Under the pieces are notes generated by a model. That model did no database searches, was not told where the DNA came from, and worked only from the letters and a program-made list of their open reading frames with translations. Positions 10,463 to 21,735 of a stretch of DNA of 59,871 nucleotides are shown here, piece by piece. Location: NCBI GenBank assembly GCA_034096865.1, contig JAWQFJ010001233.1:1-59871 (forward strand). The letters are read 5' to 3'. Origin of the DNA: Theodoxus fluviatilis. Its lineage: Eukaryota; Mollusca; Gastropoda; Cycloneritida; Neritidae. Every line of letters starts with the position of its first letter. Positions within the stretch are counted from its first letter, which is position 1. A program made the position numbers and the translations under genes.

Positions 10463-10636
10463 AGAAGTGAACTGACGGGTTACCCGGAGCGCACGGGCTT
10501 AAAAGGAGTAAGGGGAGAGCACTGCGCGGGAATTTGTGCTCATCTGGTGGGGCCTGCATCAGCGAGGCCTACCCAGATTAGCTCCCTTTGCTGTCGACCA
10601 AGTTAAGATTAGGCAAAACAGTGACTCATGTTAATC
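10463..10636 (-). repeat. Right inverted terminal repeat of the DIRS element
   Basis: Reverse complement of 5711-5886 with only scattered differences. Its outer flank to 10668 is specific to the right end and is complemented in the ICR. Confidence 0.92.
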
Positions 10637-10879
10637 CTCCTAAAACTAATTTTAGGATAAAAATTACCTATCCACAGTTCCTATGTGACACAAAATTTTC
10701 ACCTTAAATTTTCCATATTTCCGGATTCAGAGCCAAACACCCAGCAGGGCACAGACAGAAACAGTTTCAGGTCTGGTCTCAGGCTTCACAGAATTGTCTC
10801 CTTTACCACATTTCTACCATTTTCCTCTGCAGAAGAGATCTTAAGCCTGGCTTTTTTTTGTATTTACAGGTGGTGAAGA

Positions 10880-11583
10880 ATGGGCTCTCGTGCACTGGAC
10901 GTCGTGCTCTGGAACTGTGGTGTCAAAAAAGGAGTCGAAGCAGAGGTGAAAAACGATTCTGTCACTCATGTTGCAGAATGGATTGTCAACAACATTCCCG
11001 GAGATGATCTCTTCATCCTAGCCCAGGAACTGAAGACAAAAATATTGCAAGATAACATTCGCACACAGCTTGAAGCCAGGGGCCCTGTGCAGGCTGAAGT
11101 GAAGAAACCCCCCTGTGAAGCTCTAGTGTACCACAGGGGCCCAAGTAGACATCCCATTCCTAAGTTAGTTGGAGAGAGTGATCTGAAGGCCTTGGACACA
11201 AAAGAAATCATCCATGCCAGGTTGGAAAGGATGAACATTCAGAAGTTGGACATTCTGGCCCCTCTGCTCGTCGTTTCCTGGCATGGAATGTGGAAGGGTT
11301 TCACTGTGAAAAAACGCAAGAAGAAGCTGGAAAGCATGATGGACTTCATTGAGAAAGTGCGAATCAAGATGGATTGCAGAGCTGTCATCATTGGAGGGGA
11401 TTTCAACCTCCACAGTGACAAGGCCAAGGAAGTGACTCCTCGATTCAATGCCAAAGTTCTTGATGACTACAAGCTGCCCCCTGGCCGCAAAAGATGTTTT
11501 GACTACATCCTCTGGTGGTCAGATGGAAGTGTAAAGATTACTCAGGACAGTGTCAGTGTCATTGAGACAAATATGTTAAAGAT

Positions 11584-11614
<31 letters not shown>

Positions 11615-11714
11615 CCACCACCAACAACACCACCAACAACAACAACAACAACAACACCACCACCAACAACAACAACAACAACAACACCACCAACAACAAC
11701 ACCAACAACAACAA

Positions 11715-11746
<32 letters not shown>

Positions 11747-11860
11747 GAGGTGGGCACTGACAACTTTGATCACCCAATCATCCACTACACTCTCCGATGC
11801 ATAAGGGGAAGAGGAGAGGGGGAAGATGAGGGGGGAGAGGAGGGGGAAGAGGGAATTTAA
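10880..11860 (+). CDS. Endonuclease/exonuclease/phosphatase (EEP) family protein with poly-Thr insert
   Basis: The 326-codon frame has an in-frame TGA six bases before the ATG. A good splice acceptor (TTTGTATTTACAG, ends 10869) suggests that a 5' UTR exon is spliced on. The EEP signature residues appear in order: VLWNCG near the N-terminus, LAQELK near residue 50, VIIGGDFNLHSD at about 172-183, CFDYILWWSD near 207, and the DHPIIHY active-site Asp-His pair near 300. These are the Asn, Glu, Asp-Asn and Asp-His positions used for metal-dependent phosphodiester cleavage. About 54 Thr/Pro codons from an ACA/ACC microsatellite interrupt the fold between the DYIL and DH motifs, and the tail is Gly/Glu-rich. 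Substrate unknown. It lies opposite in strand to OPA1, probably in an OPA1 intron. A captured copy or pseudogene cannot be excluded. Confidence 0.7.
11584..11746 (+). repeat. (ACA/ACC)n microsatellite coding poly-threonine/proline
   Basis: Trinucleotide tract in frame with the EEP ORF. Length variation would change the protein without breaking the frame. Confidence 0.95.
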
Positions 11861-11879
11861 CAACACTCTGAGGTTGTTA

Positions 11880-12340
11880 AATACATTGGTACCAGCACCA
11901 ACAACCCCACCTCACCCAAACATTGATGGGTATCTCACACTGATACCCCCCTTGTGTAACATGCATTGTAACACTCCAACACAAGCATCAGTGGGTGTAA
12001 CTCTGACCGTGACATATTCAGGTATGTAACGCAAGAGGTAACGCTCTCCCACCTACATGAATGGGTTAGCAACTTGCACTGACACACCAGGTGTAAAGCA
12101 CAGGTAACACTACCATACTGACCTTAATGAGTTGACATCTCACACTGACACATCCAGGTGTAAAACACAAGGTTGACACTCCCACGCCTACATGAATAGG
12201 TTAGTAATGTGAATTAACATGCCAAGATGTAACACACTCCCCTAGTGACCTCAATGAGTTGACATCTCACACTGACACACCCAGGTGTAATACACACACA
12301 GAGGTAACCCTCGGACACAGGCGTCCATAGGATTATGTCT
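11880..12340. repeat. Degenerate tandem repeat, period about 120 bp
   Basis: Recurring phrases such as GAGTTGACATCTCACACTGA and CCAGGTGTAA (near 12130 and 12255), and ACATGAAT-GGTTAG, appear at roughly 120-bp spacing. No coding signal. Confidence 0.55.
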
Positions 12341-12385
12341 CATGCCAACATGCCCAGGTGTTTTGCAACATAGGAGGAAACTGAC

Positions 12386-12462
12386 CACTGTTTTGGGGTG
12401 ACCTGGCTCAGCGTGATCACCTCATCCAGAATTTCTCCCCGGGCCTTCTCAAACAGCTCATC
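12386..12462 (-). CDS. OPA1: OPA1 exon: start of stalk (DELFEKA...SQVTPKQ)
   Basis: 77 bp between a TGTTGCAG acceptor and a GTCAGT donor. Encodes [20 protein letters not shown] followed by VTPKQ and two bases of a Trp codon, matching the strongly conserved ELFEKAKNEILDEV segment of OPA1. This is the most 3' exon seen; the next should start with G and continue the stalk. Confidence 0.95.
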
Positions 12463-13340
12463 CTGCAACAGGCACCATGACACAACAGTTCCTCACTGGT
12501 GTGGGCAAACCTGCTAACACCAACTTAAGAGGTTAGACTTCAGCACAAGGACTACTAGTCATCAATCCCATTTCTTTCTTCATTATTCTCCTCCTCATTC
12601 CTCACTACTGTTGTTGATTTCCCATTTATTCTATCATCACTGGTATTGTTCTTGATTATGATAATGATCATGATAACCATGATGATGCTATTGTTATTAT
12701 TTATCTTAATTAATATTGACTTTAGAATGCTGTATGTTAGGCCACAGGGGGCCGATGGACTTTAGCTGGTTTCCATGTGTCTGTTACATGATGGATTCTA
12801 CTTTTCCTGCATGTTTGTTGTGCTGCAACTAAACACCCATCATCTTCTAAGCAAAGTACTAATCTGTTAGTCATTTGGTAGTTTGACTTCTGCCAAATCA
12901 GTTTTCTAATACTTTAATTTATTTCCTCACCTGAATATGGAATGTCTTGAGAGTGACTTTGTTTTTAACCCATAGATATGAATCTCACAGTTTTCATACT
13001 TAGTCCTCACAATATCTCTCATCTAACTGATCACTGGAGAATAAATCATGTCATAATGTGAGAGGAAGGAGCAGGGAGGGGAAGAGGAAACGGAGTGGAA
13101 ATGCAGCTGGGAAGGCAGGTAAAGAAAGAAGAATGAACGGAAGGAAAGAAATGGGAGGAAAAAGATGCATTCATGCCAAACTGAGAGATACATGGCTCTC
13201 ATGATTAAGGCACTGATTTTCCATCACTCCAAGTGATGTGCATGAGTTTGCTTTTGTTGCATTACAGAGCTGATCATTTGTGATACCCTTGATTCCCACT
13301 CCACAACCTTTCTGAACTACTACATTTACAGGGAGATATC
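12463..13340. other. OPA1 intron, nothing recognised
   Basis: AT-rich intronic sequence without a coding signal or clear repeat. Confidence 0.5.
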
Positions 13341-13344
13341 TTTT

Positions 13345-13990
13345 TCATTGTGCCACAGTATGATTTGCTTTGCATTACTTTGTTACGCTGTACCCATCTT
13401 CCAACTAAACCGCATTGCATGAAAAATTGTCACATTTATGGGGAGATTATATTTGAATTGTGCTACAGTATGCTGTGGTGCTATGTGCACAACTGCACTT
13501 TGTTATGCCACACTCATCTCCTATTGGTCCTTGTTGCTTATCATTACATGTAGGCAGTGTCAATGTTTACACCATGCTTACAGTAAGCTGTGGTGCAATA
13601 TGCTTAGCTACACTTTGTTATGCCACTCATCTCCTATTGTTCCTTGCTGCAAATCATTACATGTAGGCAGTGATGTTTACAACACGCTACAGTATGCTGT
13701 GGTGCAATATGCTTAGCTACACTTTGTTATGCCACTCATCTCCTATTGTTCCTTGCTGCAAATCATTACATGTAGGCAGTGATGTTTACACCGTCCTACA
13801 GTATGCTGTGGTGCCATATGCTTAGCTACACTTTGTTATGCCACACTCATCTCCTATTGGTCCTTGTTGCAAATCATTACATGTAGGCAGTGTCAATGTT
13901 TACACCATCCTACAGTATGCTGTGATGCCATGTGCTTAGCTACACTTTGTTATGCAACACTCATCTCCAATGACTGCAAGAGGCTTCTTG
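13345..13990. repeat. Tandem repeat, unit 110-119 bp, about 5-6 copies
   Basis: Units start near 13459, 13578, 13688, 13797 and 13911 with TACAGTATGCTGTGGTGC, followed by CACTTTGTTATGCCAC and CATTACATGTAGGCAGTG. A more diverged unit precedes them. Confidence 0.9.
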
Positions 13991-14261
13991 TTGCAGGACA
14001 AATCTTGGACTTCATATTGAGACAATGTTTTTACCCCACTTCACTATTCTGTAGTGTGCTATGCTTTACTCCGATTTTTTTTCAATATGCAATTCTCTTC
14101 TCCAATGATTCAAGAGAGCTACTTGTTGCAAGACAATATATTTGCGCTTGTAATATTAACATAATTTTATTAATTTAATTTTTTAATGTTGTAATGCCGC
14201 TTGGCTTGCAGAGTGACCAATACACTTTTCAAGGTGTTGCCCAATAGGGGAGGACATCTGA

Positions 14262-14322
14262 CCTCTTCCTCTCTCTCTGTCTCTGTCCGTCTGTCTGTCT
14301 GTCCGTCTGTCTCTCTCCAGGA
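14262..14322. repeat. TCTG/TC-rich microsatellite
   Basis: Imperfect CTCT, GTCTG and GTCCGTCTG repeats. Confidence 0.85.
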
Positions 14323-17300
14323 GGGACAGATGGTCCTCAGTAGGCCCCAGAGCAACCACAGTTACTTTTTATTGCAGTCTGCGCCTTCATCACACTGTGC
14401 TTCCTGTGGATGCAGATTATCAGTTAAGCATGTTCTGGTTATTAATGTTTAAGAATGTGTTTTAATTCTACAAGTCTTTTGGTGATATATCAACATTCAG
14501 AGATTGTGATATCATTTTTTCAAGAAAACTGGATTTTATAATAATATTGTATTTATTATGTCTGTTTTATGGTTTAGGGACTTTCTTTCTACACCCTAAT
14601 TTAATACATCTATTGTACGTGTGTGTGTGTATGTTTGTTTAACAGTTTCTTCCTTGCATATAAACACATTGGTATGTTTATATTCAAAGATGTGTACAGC
14701 TGCATGTATACTGGCGGAAAAAAGTTAGGGACGGGTACTAAAATTTGCTATAAAAGCTGAACGAGTAAATATTGAGTAACCATATACATATGCTCGGAAA
14801 GGACATTCATTCTTCTTTATGATCCCGTTTACAGATCACAATTATCTTAACTCAGCGCTGCGCAGCTGGGCGTCAAAGTGAGTACCCTCCAAAAATGAAC
14901 TTGCAAAACGACTTTTTCCGATTCTTAAATTCATAAAATAATCAGATGCAACAGTATTTTGTAAAACTAAACGTCAAACGATAGCCCAACCATTTATCTT
15001 TAAGACAACATGCGTTTTGAAGAGAAAGCAAAAAGGGTGTGTCTTCTACGGGCTTTGAAAGACAGGAGGTGGTAACACGTTTTGCAGGCAAAAACGCTGG
15101 TTGTAAGGCCTTTTTTCTCGGGTGACAGTGCGGTATTGTCCATATCTCAGCGTGTTTACAAGGTACAGCAATGAAACCAGGCAGTCATAAAACGAAGTCT
15201 TTTGTCTAGACGCTCACCAAAAATTATGTCAATACCTTAAAAGTGCAAGTGTCTACAAGCATCTTAAGGCGGTACTTGAAGGTCAGCGCTGAAACAAAAG
15301 TTCTGAATGGGAAAAAGTTGGGCTTCTGTATACACATAAACAACGTTTCAAGGTACCTACGTCTTAAATTTTATTAACTTCGAACCACGGGCTGAGCGCA
15401 TGGACAAGTTTTTTTTTAAAAATTTCGTTTCATGATAGAGACTCGTTCTTTATGCTTTGTTAAAGTCAGACAACTCTTCCCCTAATCATTGTCAGATGTA
15501 AACATTGAGTTTAACTCTGTCCATTCTTTCTGTTTATAGTGTGGAAAGATCATTGTTTGATAGGTAGTAATTTTCACTATCTTATGCCTTTGAACCATTG
15601 TGACCTGTTTGTTGTTTTGAAGATTCAGTGTTTTCCTGCTGACGGACACAGCAAAAAAGTTGTTCCTTCTATTCAATGATCATTGACTTTGATTTGGTTG
15701 ATTGCAAGCTTCCATCTGCTTGTACTTGTCTATACTAAATGTTTATAAATATTTGCATTACTTGGACATTGACATTTAACAAGTTTTCCATTTTCTGAGT
15801 GCTTGTATGCTTCCCATAACAGCTAGTGAACTGTTTTTTTCCTACTTTTTCATTTTTGCACATGTACACACTCAATTTTATGGTGTGTAATTCATAATTA
15901 GCACTTTTAGTCACTTAGATCATTCTTTGGATGTAAAGAGTAAATAAAGAGCTTTCATTTGAGATATAATTTGTCTTGTTATCTTATGCCTTTGTATTTT
16001 TATTATATGTTTGAAAATGCATGAAAAACTTACGATTCCGGACAACAATCACAATATTTAGCCACGACTCCAGTGAGTTAAATATGGTAACTGCTGATGT
16101 GTTCCAGTGCGATAGCTTCCTGGCCCATTCTAGATAATTCAAACAAGAATTGGATAGCTTGTAAGACTCATATCACAGGTAAAAGATCAATCAATGCCAA
16201 ATATTTCATGCAGTAATGCAGCCATCCCAGAAACCGAATTTCATAGTGCTTCCACAGGCCTTTCTAGACAAGCAGGAAAAGGCCCCAGTGTAGATTCCTC
16301 TAAAACATTCCTTGCATCAAAATCTATGTGCACAAGTGGTTTAATTTTGCTGCACCTTGGACTTTTGTGAATTTTCCACTTAACATCAGTGTGGCCTTAA
16401 GACAAGACACTAATAGGAAGCTTGAAATTTATAAACATGTTTATTGAAAACAATTTGTTTCATTAGCATGAAAGAACTAATAACAGTAAATCAAAACATC
16501 AAAGTTCGACAATATTTAGAATTATGGGTTATCCAAAATGGCTGTGTTTTCGTGATGCGTGCAGCCGCAAGCTGCTCTCTTTAGCCACAATTTTTCAGTC
16601 ACGGCATGATGTCGAGTCTATTCACCCATTGGCATTCTCTGATCGGTCGATCGAAGTCAGATTTATTCGAATCGCTGCGAAATATGAACTTACTGAGAAA
16701 ATTAGCATGGAAGCGGCAGCTATGTTTACGATGCATTGTGGGCCAGGGAATCCTCACTTAGGACTCTCTGATTGGTTTAAACAAGTGGAATTCCCTCTCT
16801 AAGCTCAATGATTGGTTAACGAGTTTCAAAACAACCCCGTTTGAAATCAACTAAAAATAGACTATGATAGTTGGCGGAGATTTTTCCCTTGCTGTACTCG
16901 ATCGAAAAGACGAGCTTTCCAATGGTACCGGGCGTGAACCTCTTTATTGTAGAATTTATCGAAAGTTACAGTAGACCCAAAAGTCGTAAAAAATGATGCA
17001 TCAATTATGTTTTTATTGTTTTTTATGAGGAGTGATGTTTTTAAAAGCCATTTTAATCAACTAATTTTCTATTGACAGGTCGAAAAAAACATGTGCAAGT
17101 ATTTGAACTACAAAAAATTATGTTATCTAAAAAATGTCCAGATACGAAATTTTCCCAACTTTTCAACCCGTGTCTTGCCTTAAACCTTTCACTCCAGACT
17201 GTGGATCTAGCCACAGTGTGAGAGTTCACTTTCTTCGAGTGGGTTAATCATTACTATAATTGTCTGAGATCACAGGATTGGGGTCACATGGCCCAGCATT

Positions 17301-18085
17301 ACCATTTCTATTGGCTGCCCCCTTTTCTTTACTTTTGAGCAAAGTATTTGATCAATTTTGCTACTGTTTTTGCATTTTGCTGTACAAGAACTGATGTAAT
17401 AGATCCTAATGACAACTAGACACTCTACCATGCATGAAGAAGATCGTTTTTGTTGGATTTACCTTGAAACTGTGACATCAGCGACTATGAGAGCAAAGAT
17501 GGAAGCATGGGCAGTATGATCAATGACCTTGCTGTTGAAAATGACTCAGAGAGTAAACAGGAAGATGTAAGATTTCAGAGAGAGAAAGTGGGGGTGGTCA
17601 TGTCAATTCTTGATCAAGTCAGGTAGGGGTTTGAGCAAGAGGTAGGCAGCGAGTTTAAATGCTGCAAGTCATAGCTGAGAACATATTCCACAAGGACATT
17701 CCAAAGGACTATTCCCAAGTACCTCGGCCAGCACGAACCTACTCAGAATCTTCTCTGGTGTAAAAATGATCACAAAATCAAAGTTATCCCCCTTAATAAT
17801 TAGTTATCTGCCCTTGATGACTTTGACATTGTTTTAGTTGGATTTTCCAATCATTCTCCTTCAAGAACATACACACTATTGCATTCGTTTGGGCTCTACA
17901 CTATTTTCTACAGATTTAATTTTCTGGACACACCTATCTTTTTTTAACAAAGCTCAAAACAGTTCTAGGAGTCATAGGCTTAACACAGCCTTTTGTGGTT
18001 GATAGGTCATTGTACAGAATATTTCATTCAATATCCATCCAGAAAAACCTGACCCACAGAAAATGTAGAGTCAAAGACAACTCAC
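14323..18085. other. OPA1 intron without a supported gene
   Basis: The frame at 16524-16802 has no recognised domain and is not called. The only structure I can support is the dispersed repeat at 15687-16081. Confidence 0.5.
15687..16081 (+). repeat. Dispersed repeat, copy 1 of 2
   Basis: About 395 bp repeated in the same orientation at 25801-26194, from CTTTGATTTGGTTGATTG to CCACGACTCCAGTGAGTTAA, at roughly 90 percent identity by eye. No coding capacity. Family unknown. Confidence 0.88.
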
Positions 18086-18150
18086 CCTGTCCAGCTCTCG
18101 CAACATGGGAAATGTGTTCTTCCATTCAGTCTCCAGGTTGAATCTTGTTG
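18086..18150 (-). CDS. OPA1: OPA1 exon: RFNLETEWKN segment (copy 1)
   Basis: 65 bp, acceptor CTTACAG, donor GTGAGT. Encodes TRFNLETEWKNTFPMLRELD plus Arg, matching the ATRFNLETEWKN...LRELDR signature of OPA1. It ends in phase 0 and joins the exon at 12462. A second copy, cut by the assembly gap, lies at 19872-19934. Confidence 0.96.
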
Positions 18151-18182
18151 CTGTAAGTGACACAAAAAGCAAGGCATATATA

Positions 18183-18312
18183 TTGTAAAGGGCATGCTTA
18201 TTGACAATGCTGAGAGTTGTAAAGGGAATGTTAATTGACAATGCTGATAGTTGTAAAGGGAATGTTAATTGACAATGCTGAGAGTTGTAAAGGGAATGCC
18301 AACTGACAATGC
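18183..18312. repeat. Minisatellite, unit about 34 bp
   Basis: About four units containing GTTGTAAAGGGAATG and AATTGACAATGCTGA. The same array is present in the second copy of the duplication at about 19967-20099. Confidence 0.9.
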
Positions 18313-18459
18313 TAAGAGATGACTGTTAGTCTGTGTATCTGTCTTCAGCTTTTCCCCTACATCAGTCTGTGTGACAGTTTGTGTCCATCTCTTTCTCCCT
18401 CACCCACCCCACCTCCAAAACCTTCCTTCAGACTATCAAGAGGACAAGACGCTACTCAC

Positions 18460-18575
18460 CTTTGAAAGCATCAGCCTGCTGCTCTACCGACTCTTTGACC
18501 ATATTCCAGAAGACTTCAGACACAGCCATGCTCAGGTTCTGTGTGGTCATCTGGTGAGGCTTCAGGACACCATCC
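18460..18575 (-). CDS. OPA1: OPA1 exon: [17 protein letters not shown] segment (copy 1)
   Basis: 116 bp, acceptor TTTTGTCCTCAG, donor GTGAGT. Encodes [20 protein letters not shown], then [18 protein letters not shown], a close match to the OPA1 segment before RFNLETEW. The second copy at 20244-20359 differs by one base in the polypyrimidine tract. Confidence 0.96.
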
Positions 18576-19576
18576 CTGAGGACAAAACAGAATTTCCTCC
18601 AGACATTCCAACATCTTGGTAAACTCTTTGTCCCATACTGCCCTTCTCTGCTCCTTGCAGCCACTCCAATACCCACCTAGCTGTCAGCTGGGCTAAAGTT
18701 GCTCTCTAGTGTTTCCTTCCTCTGGCTAATTTTCCCAAATTTCAATGGTCAGTGATGACCTTAGGGCAATGTTGCTCGTTGTTCCCCATGGTGTCTCTAC
18801 ATCTGGAGCAATGAATTTGAGCAGGAAAACTGGACAGCTGGCTCAGACCTTTGCAGGGGCAAGAGGCAGTAAGGAAAGGCAGCTAGGGCAGAATGATAGC
18901 ATTATGGGATATCAAATGGCAACAAAACACAAAACAATCTTAACACTATTCACTTAATCAAGCACATCCTCAATTTCACAAAAATGATAACATTCATGAC
19001 TGCAAATGATATGGCAATCAATAAATAACAGTGCCAGGAAAACAACACAAATGTGTACTTTTCAGATGAATACCATCTCTGTTAAATCATCCCACATCAT
19101 TAGCATTGCAAAGTATGCATTACTATTAGGGAAAAAAAAACTGTGGTTATGGTTACCCAACTAACCCTATTCTTTTCTGCACTTTTCTCAATTTGTTCCA
19201 ATTGTGCACACAAAAAAACAACAACATGAACAACAAACTGTGTGCTGTCCCATCTTTCCTGCCCTACAAGCACTTGAAGACTCCCCCATTAATTTTACAT
19301 TTTAAAAAAGCAATTTCAGTGAAAGAAAAACTTATGTTCAGTCTGGCCTCTCCTAAAAATAAAACAAAATTGAAAAAAACATAAGGCCAACCTACCACCC
19401 CCAATTTTTAAAGCCATGTTACCTTAACCACAACATTTTTTTGTTTGGCCAAAGAAGAGTATCAATCATACATAATAACCAGTTCAGACCAGTTTGCTAT
19501 CACCTGCCATGGTTACCAACATCAAGGATGCTCAAATATGCCTAACGACAAATCTGAAGCGACAGAAAAGTCTCAC

Positions 19577-19649
19577 TTGAAAAGACGGCTCCTCTTGAAG
19601 AAGTTCTCCTCATACTCCTTGATGGACTGAATGCTGTCATTTGTGTTGC
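19577..19649 (-). CDS. OPA1: OPA1 exon: IKEYEENFF segment (copy 1)
   Basis: 73 bp, acceptor TGTTTGCAG, donor GTGAGA. Encodes NTNDSIQSIKEYEENFFKRS and RLF, equivalent to the SSESIEAIREYEEEFF region following the VVTGKG strand of the GTPase domain. It enters and leaves at codon positions that match the neighbouring exons. Second copy at 21360-21432. Confidence 0.95.
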
Positions 19650-19861
19650 CTGCAAACACACACAAACATACATACATACATGCATGACTATCTTTAGAAA
19701 AAATAAATAAATAAGAAAAATTAAAGCAATATATCCCCTTATCATTTCAAGACCTATATAGAAATTCACATACTCTCCCTAATCAGTGGGTCAGTCATGT
19801 GATCTTCAACTGGCAACTACAGACACTATATGCCCAGTGCTCTATGCCCAGTGCTCTATGC

Positions 19862-19871
19862 NNNNNNNNNN
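19862..19871. other. Assembly gap (10 N)
   Basis: Ten Ns separate two near-identical copies of a segment of about 1.78 kb. The copy on the left stops inside a 13-bp minisatellite; the copy on the right starts inside an OPA1 exon. Confidence 1.
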
Positions 19872-19934
19872 TGTCCAGCTCTCGCAACATGGGAAATGTG
19901 TTCTTCCATTCAGTCTCCAGATTGAATCTTGTTG
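19872..19934 (-). CDS. OPA1: OPA1 exon RFNLETEWKN, copy 2, truncated by gap
   Basis: Same exon as 18086-18150; its last two bases and its donor fall in the Ns. Probably the other allele rather than a second exon. Confidence 0.9.
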
Positions 19935-20243
19935 CTGTAAGTGACACAAAAAGCAAGGCATATATATTGTAAAGGGCATGCTTATTGACAATGCTGGGAG
20001 TTGTAAAGGGAATGTTAATTGACAATGCTGAGAGTTGTAAAGGGAATGTTAATTGACAATGCTGAGAGTTGTAAAGGGAATGCCAACTGACAATGCTAAG
20101 AGATGACTGTTAGTCTGTGTATCTGTCTTCAGCTTTTCCCCTACATCAGTCTGTGTGACAGTTTGTGTCCATCTCTTTCTCCCTCACCCACCCCACCTCC
20201 AAAACCTTCCTTCAGACTATCAAGAGGACAAGACGCTACTCAC

Positions 20244-20359
20244 CTTTGAAAGCATCAGCCTGCTGCTCTACCGACTCTTTGACCATATTCCAGAAGACTT
20301 CAGACACAGCCATGCTCAGGTTCTGTGTGGTCATCTGGTGAGGCTTCAGGACACCATCC
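20244..20359 (-). CDS. OPA1: OPA1 exon [12 protein letters not shown], copy 2
   Basis: Identical in encoded protein to 18460-18575. The acceptor tract differs by one base (TTGTGTCCTCAG against TTTTGTCCTCAG). Both copies keep functional splice sites. Confidence 0.92.
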
Positions 20360-21359
20360 CTGAGGACACAACAGAATTTCCTCCAGACATTCCAACATCT
20401 TGGTAAACTCTTTATCCCATACTGCCCTTCTCTGCTCCTTGCAGCCACTCCAATACCCACCTAGCTGTCAGCTGGGCTAAAGTTGCTCTCTAGTGTTTCC
20501 TTCCTCTGGCTCATTTTCCCAAATTTCAATGGTCAGTGATGACCTTAGGGCAATGTTGCTCGTTGTTCCCCATGGTGTCTCTACATCTGGAGCAATGAAT
20601 TTGAGCAGGAAAACTGGACAGCTGGCTCAGACCTTTGCAGGGGCAAGAGGCAGTAAGGAAAGGCAGCTAGGGCAGAATGATAGCATTATGGGATATCAAA
20701 TGGCAACAAAACACAAAACAATCTTAACACTATTCACTTAATCAAGCACATCCTCAATTTCACAAAAATGATAACATTCATGACTGCAAATGATATGGCA
20801 ATTAATAAATAACAGTGCCAGGAAAACAACACAAATGTGTACTTTTCAGATGAATACCATCTCTGTTAAATCATCCCACATCATTAGCATTGCAAAGTAT
20901 GCATTACTATTAGGAAAAAAAAACTGTGGTTATGGTTACCCAACTAACCCTATTCTTTTCTGCACTTTTCTCAATTTGTTCCAATTGTGCACACAAAAAA
21001 ACAACAACATGAACAACAAACTGTGTGCTGTCCCATCTTTCCTGCCCTACAAGCACTTGAAGACTCCCCCATTAATTTTACATTTTAAAAAAGCAATTTC
21101 AGTGAAAGAAAAACTTATGTTCAGTCTGGCCTCTCCTAAAAATAAAACAAAATTGAAAAAAACATAAGGCCAACCTACCACCCCCAATTTTTAAAGCCAT
21201 GTTACCTTAACCACAACATTTTTTTGTTTGGCCAAAGAAGAGTATCAATCATACATAATAACCAGTTCAGACCAGTTTGCTATCACCTGCCATGGTTACC
21301 AACATCAAGGATGCTCAAATATGCCTAACGACAAATCTGAAGCGACAGAAAAGTCTCAC

Positions 21360-21432
21360 TTGAAAAGACGGCTCCTCTTGAAGAAGTTCTCCTCATACTC
21401 CTTGATGGACTGAATGCTGTCATTTGTGTTGC
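21360..21432 (-). CDS. OPA1: OPA1 exon IKEYEENFF, copy 2
   Basis: Same sequence and splice sites as 19577-19649. Confidence 0.92.
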
Positions 21433-21612
21433 CTGCAAACACACACAAACATACATACATACATGCATGACTATCTTTAGAAAAAATAAATAAATAAGAA
21501 AAATTAAAGCAATATATCCCCTTATCATTTCAAGACCTATATAGAAATTCACATACTCTCCCTAATCAGTGGGTCAGTCATGTGATCTTCAACTGGCAAC
21601 TACAGACACTAT

Positions 21613-21735
21613 ATGCCAAGTGCTATTTGCCCAGTGCTATATGCCCAGTGCTATATGCCCAGTGCTATATGCCCAGTGCTATATGCCCAGTGCTATTTGC
21701 CCAGTGCTATATGCCAAGTGCTATTTGCTAAGTGC
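21613..21735 (+). repeat. 13-bp minisatellite (CCAGTGCTATATG)
   Basis: About nine head-to-tail units with T/A variants. The allele or copy at 19831-19861 runs into the N gap and has GCTCTATG variants, so this array is the likely cause of the assembly break. Confidence 0.95.

Larger units (their letters stand above)
5701..10668 (+). mobile_element. DIRS-type retrotransposon, internally deleted, split by a solo LTR
   Basis: Hallmarks of a DIRS element are all visible: inverted terminal repeats (5711-5886 and 10463-10636), an internal complementary region at 10329-10411 that joins complements of both outer ends, an RT/RNase H frame, and a tyrosine recombinase instead of an integrase. The left outer end begins CTTTTACTCTG and the right end finishes ATAAAAATTACC. 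A deletion between the left ITR and the YLDD motif removed the Gag ORF and most of RT. A 1,652-bp solo LTR sits in the recombinase, and one stop codon (TAG at 9567-9569) breaks it further. It is therefore not autonomous. DIRS elements are common in molluscs, crustaceans and fish. Confidence 0.92.
19872..21645. repeat. Second copy of a 1.78-kb segment, probable unmerged haplotype
   Basis: Aligns with 18088-19861 at a constant offset of 1,783-1,784 bases. Only about a dozen substitutions and homopolymer differences were noticed over the whole length. Exons, introns and minisatellites are all duplicated. Confidence 0.95.

Noticed and set aside
16524..16802. 92-codon plus frame in an OPA1 intron
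   Set aside because: No recognised motif, no splice signals and no repeat of the frame elsewhere.
14713..17170. Possible mariner-like ends (GGCGGAAAAAAGTTAGGGAC and an AAAGTTGGGAAAATTT-like complement)
   Set aside because: The similarity between the two ends is weak, and no transposase or target duplication was seen.
18086..21432. Mutually exclusive duplicated exons of OPA1
   Set aside because: The copies are nearly identical in introns as well as exons, meet at an N gap, and would not keep frame if both were used. A haplotype artefact explains this more simply.
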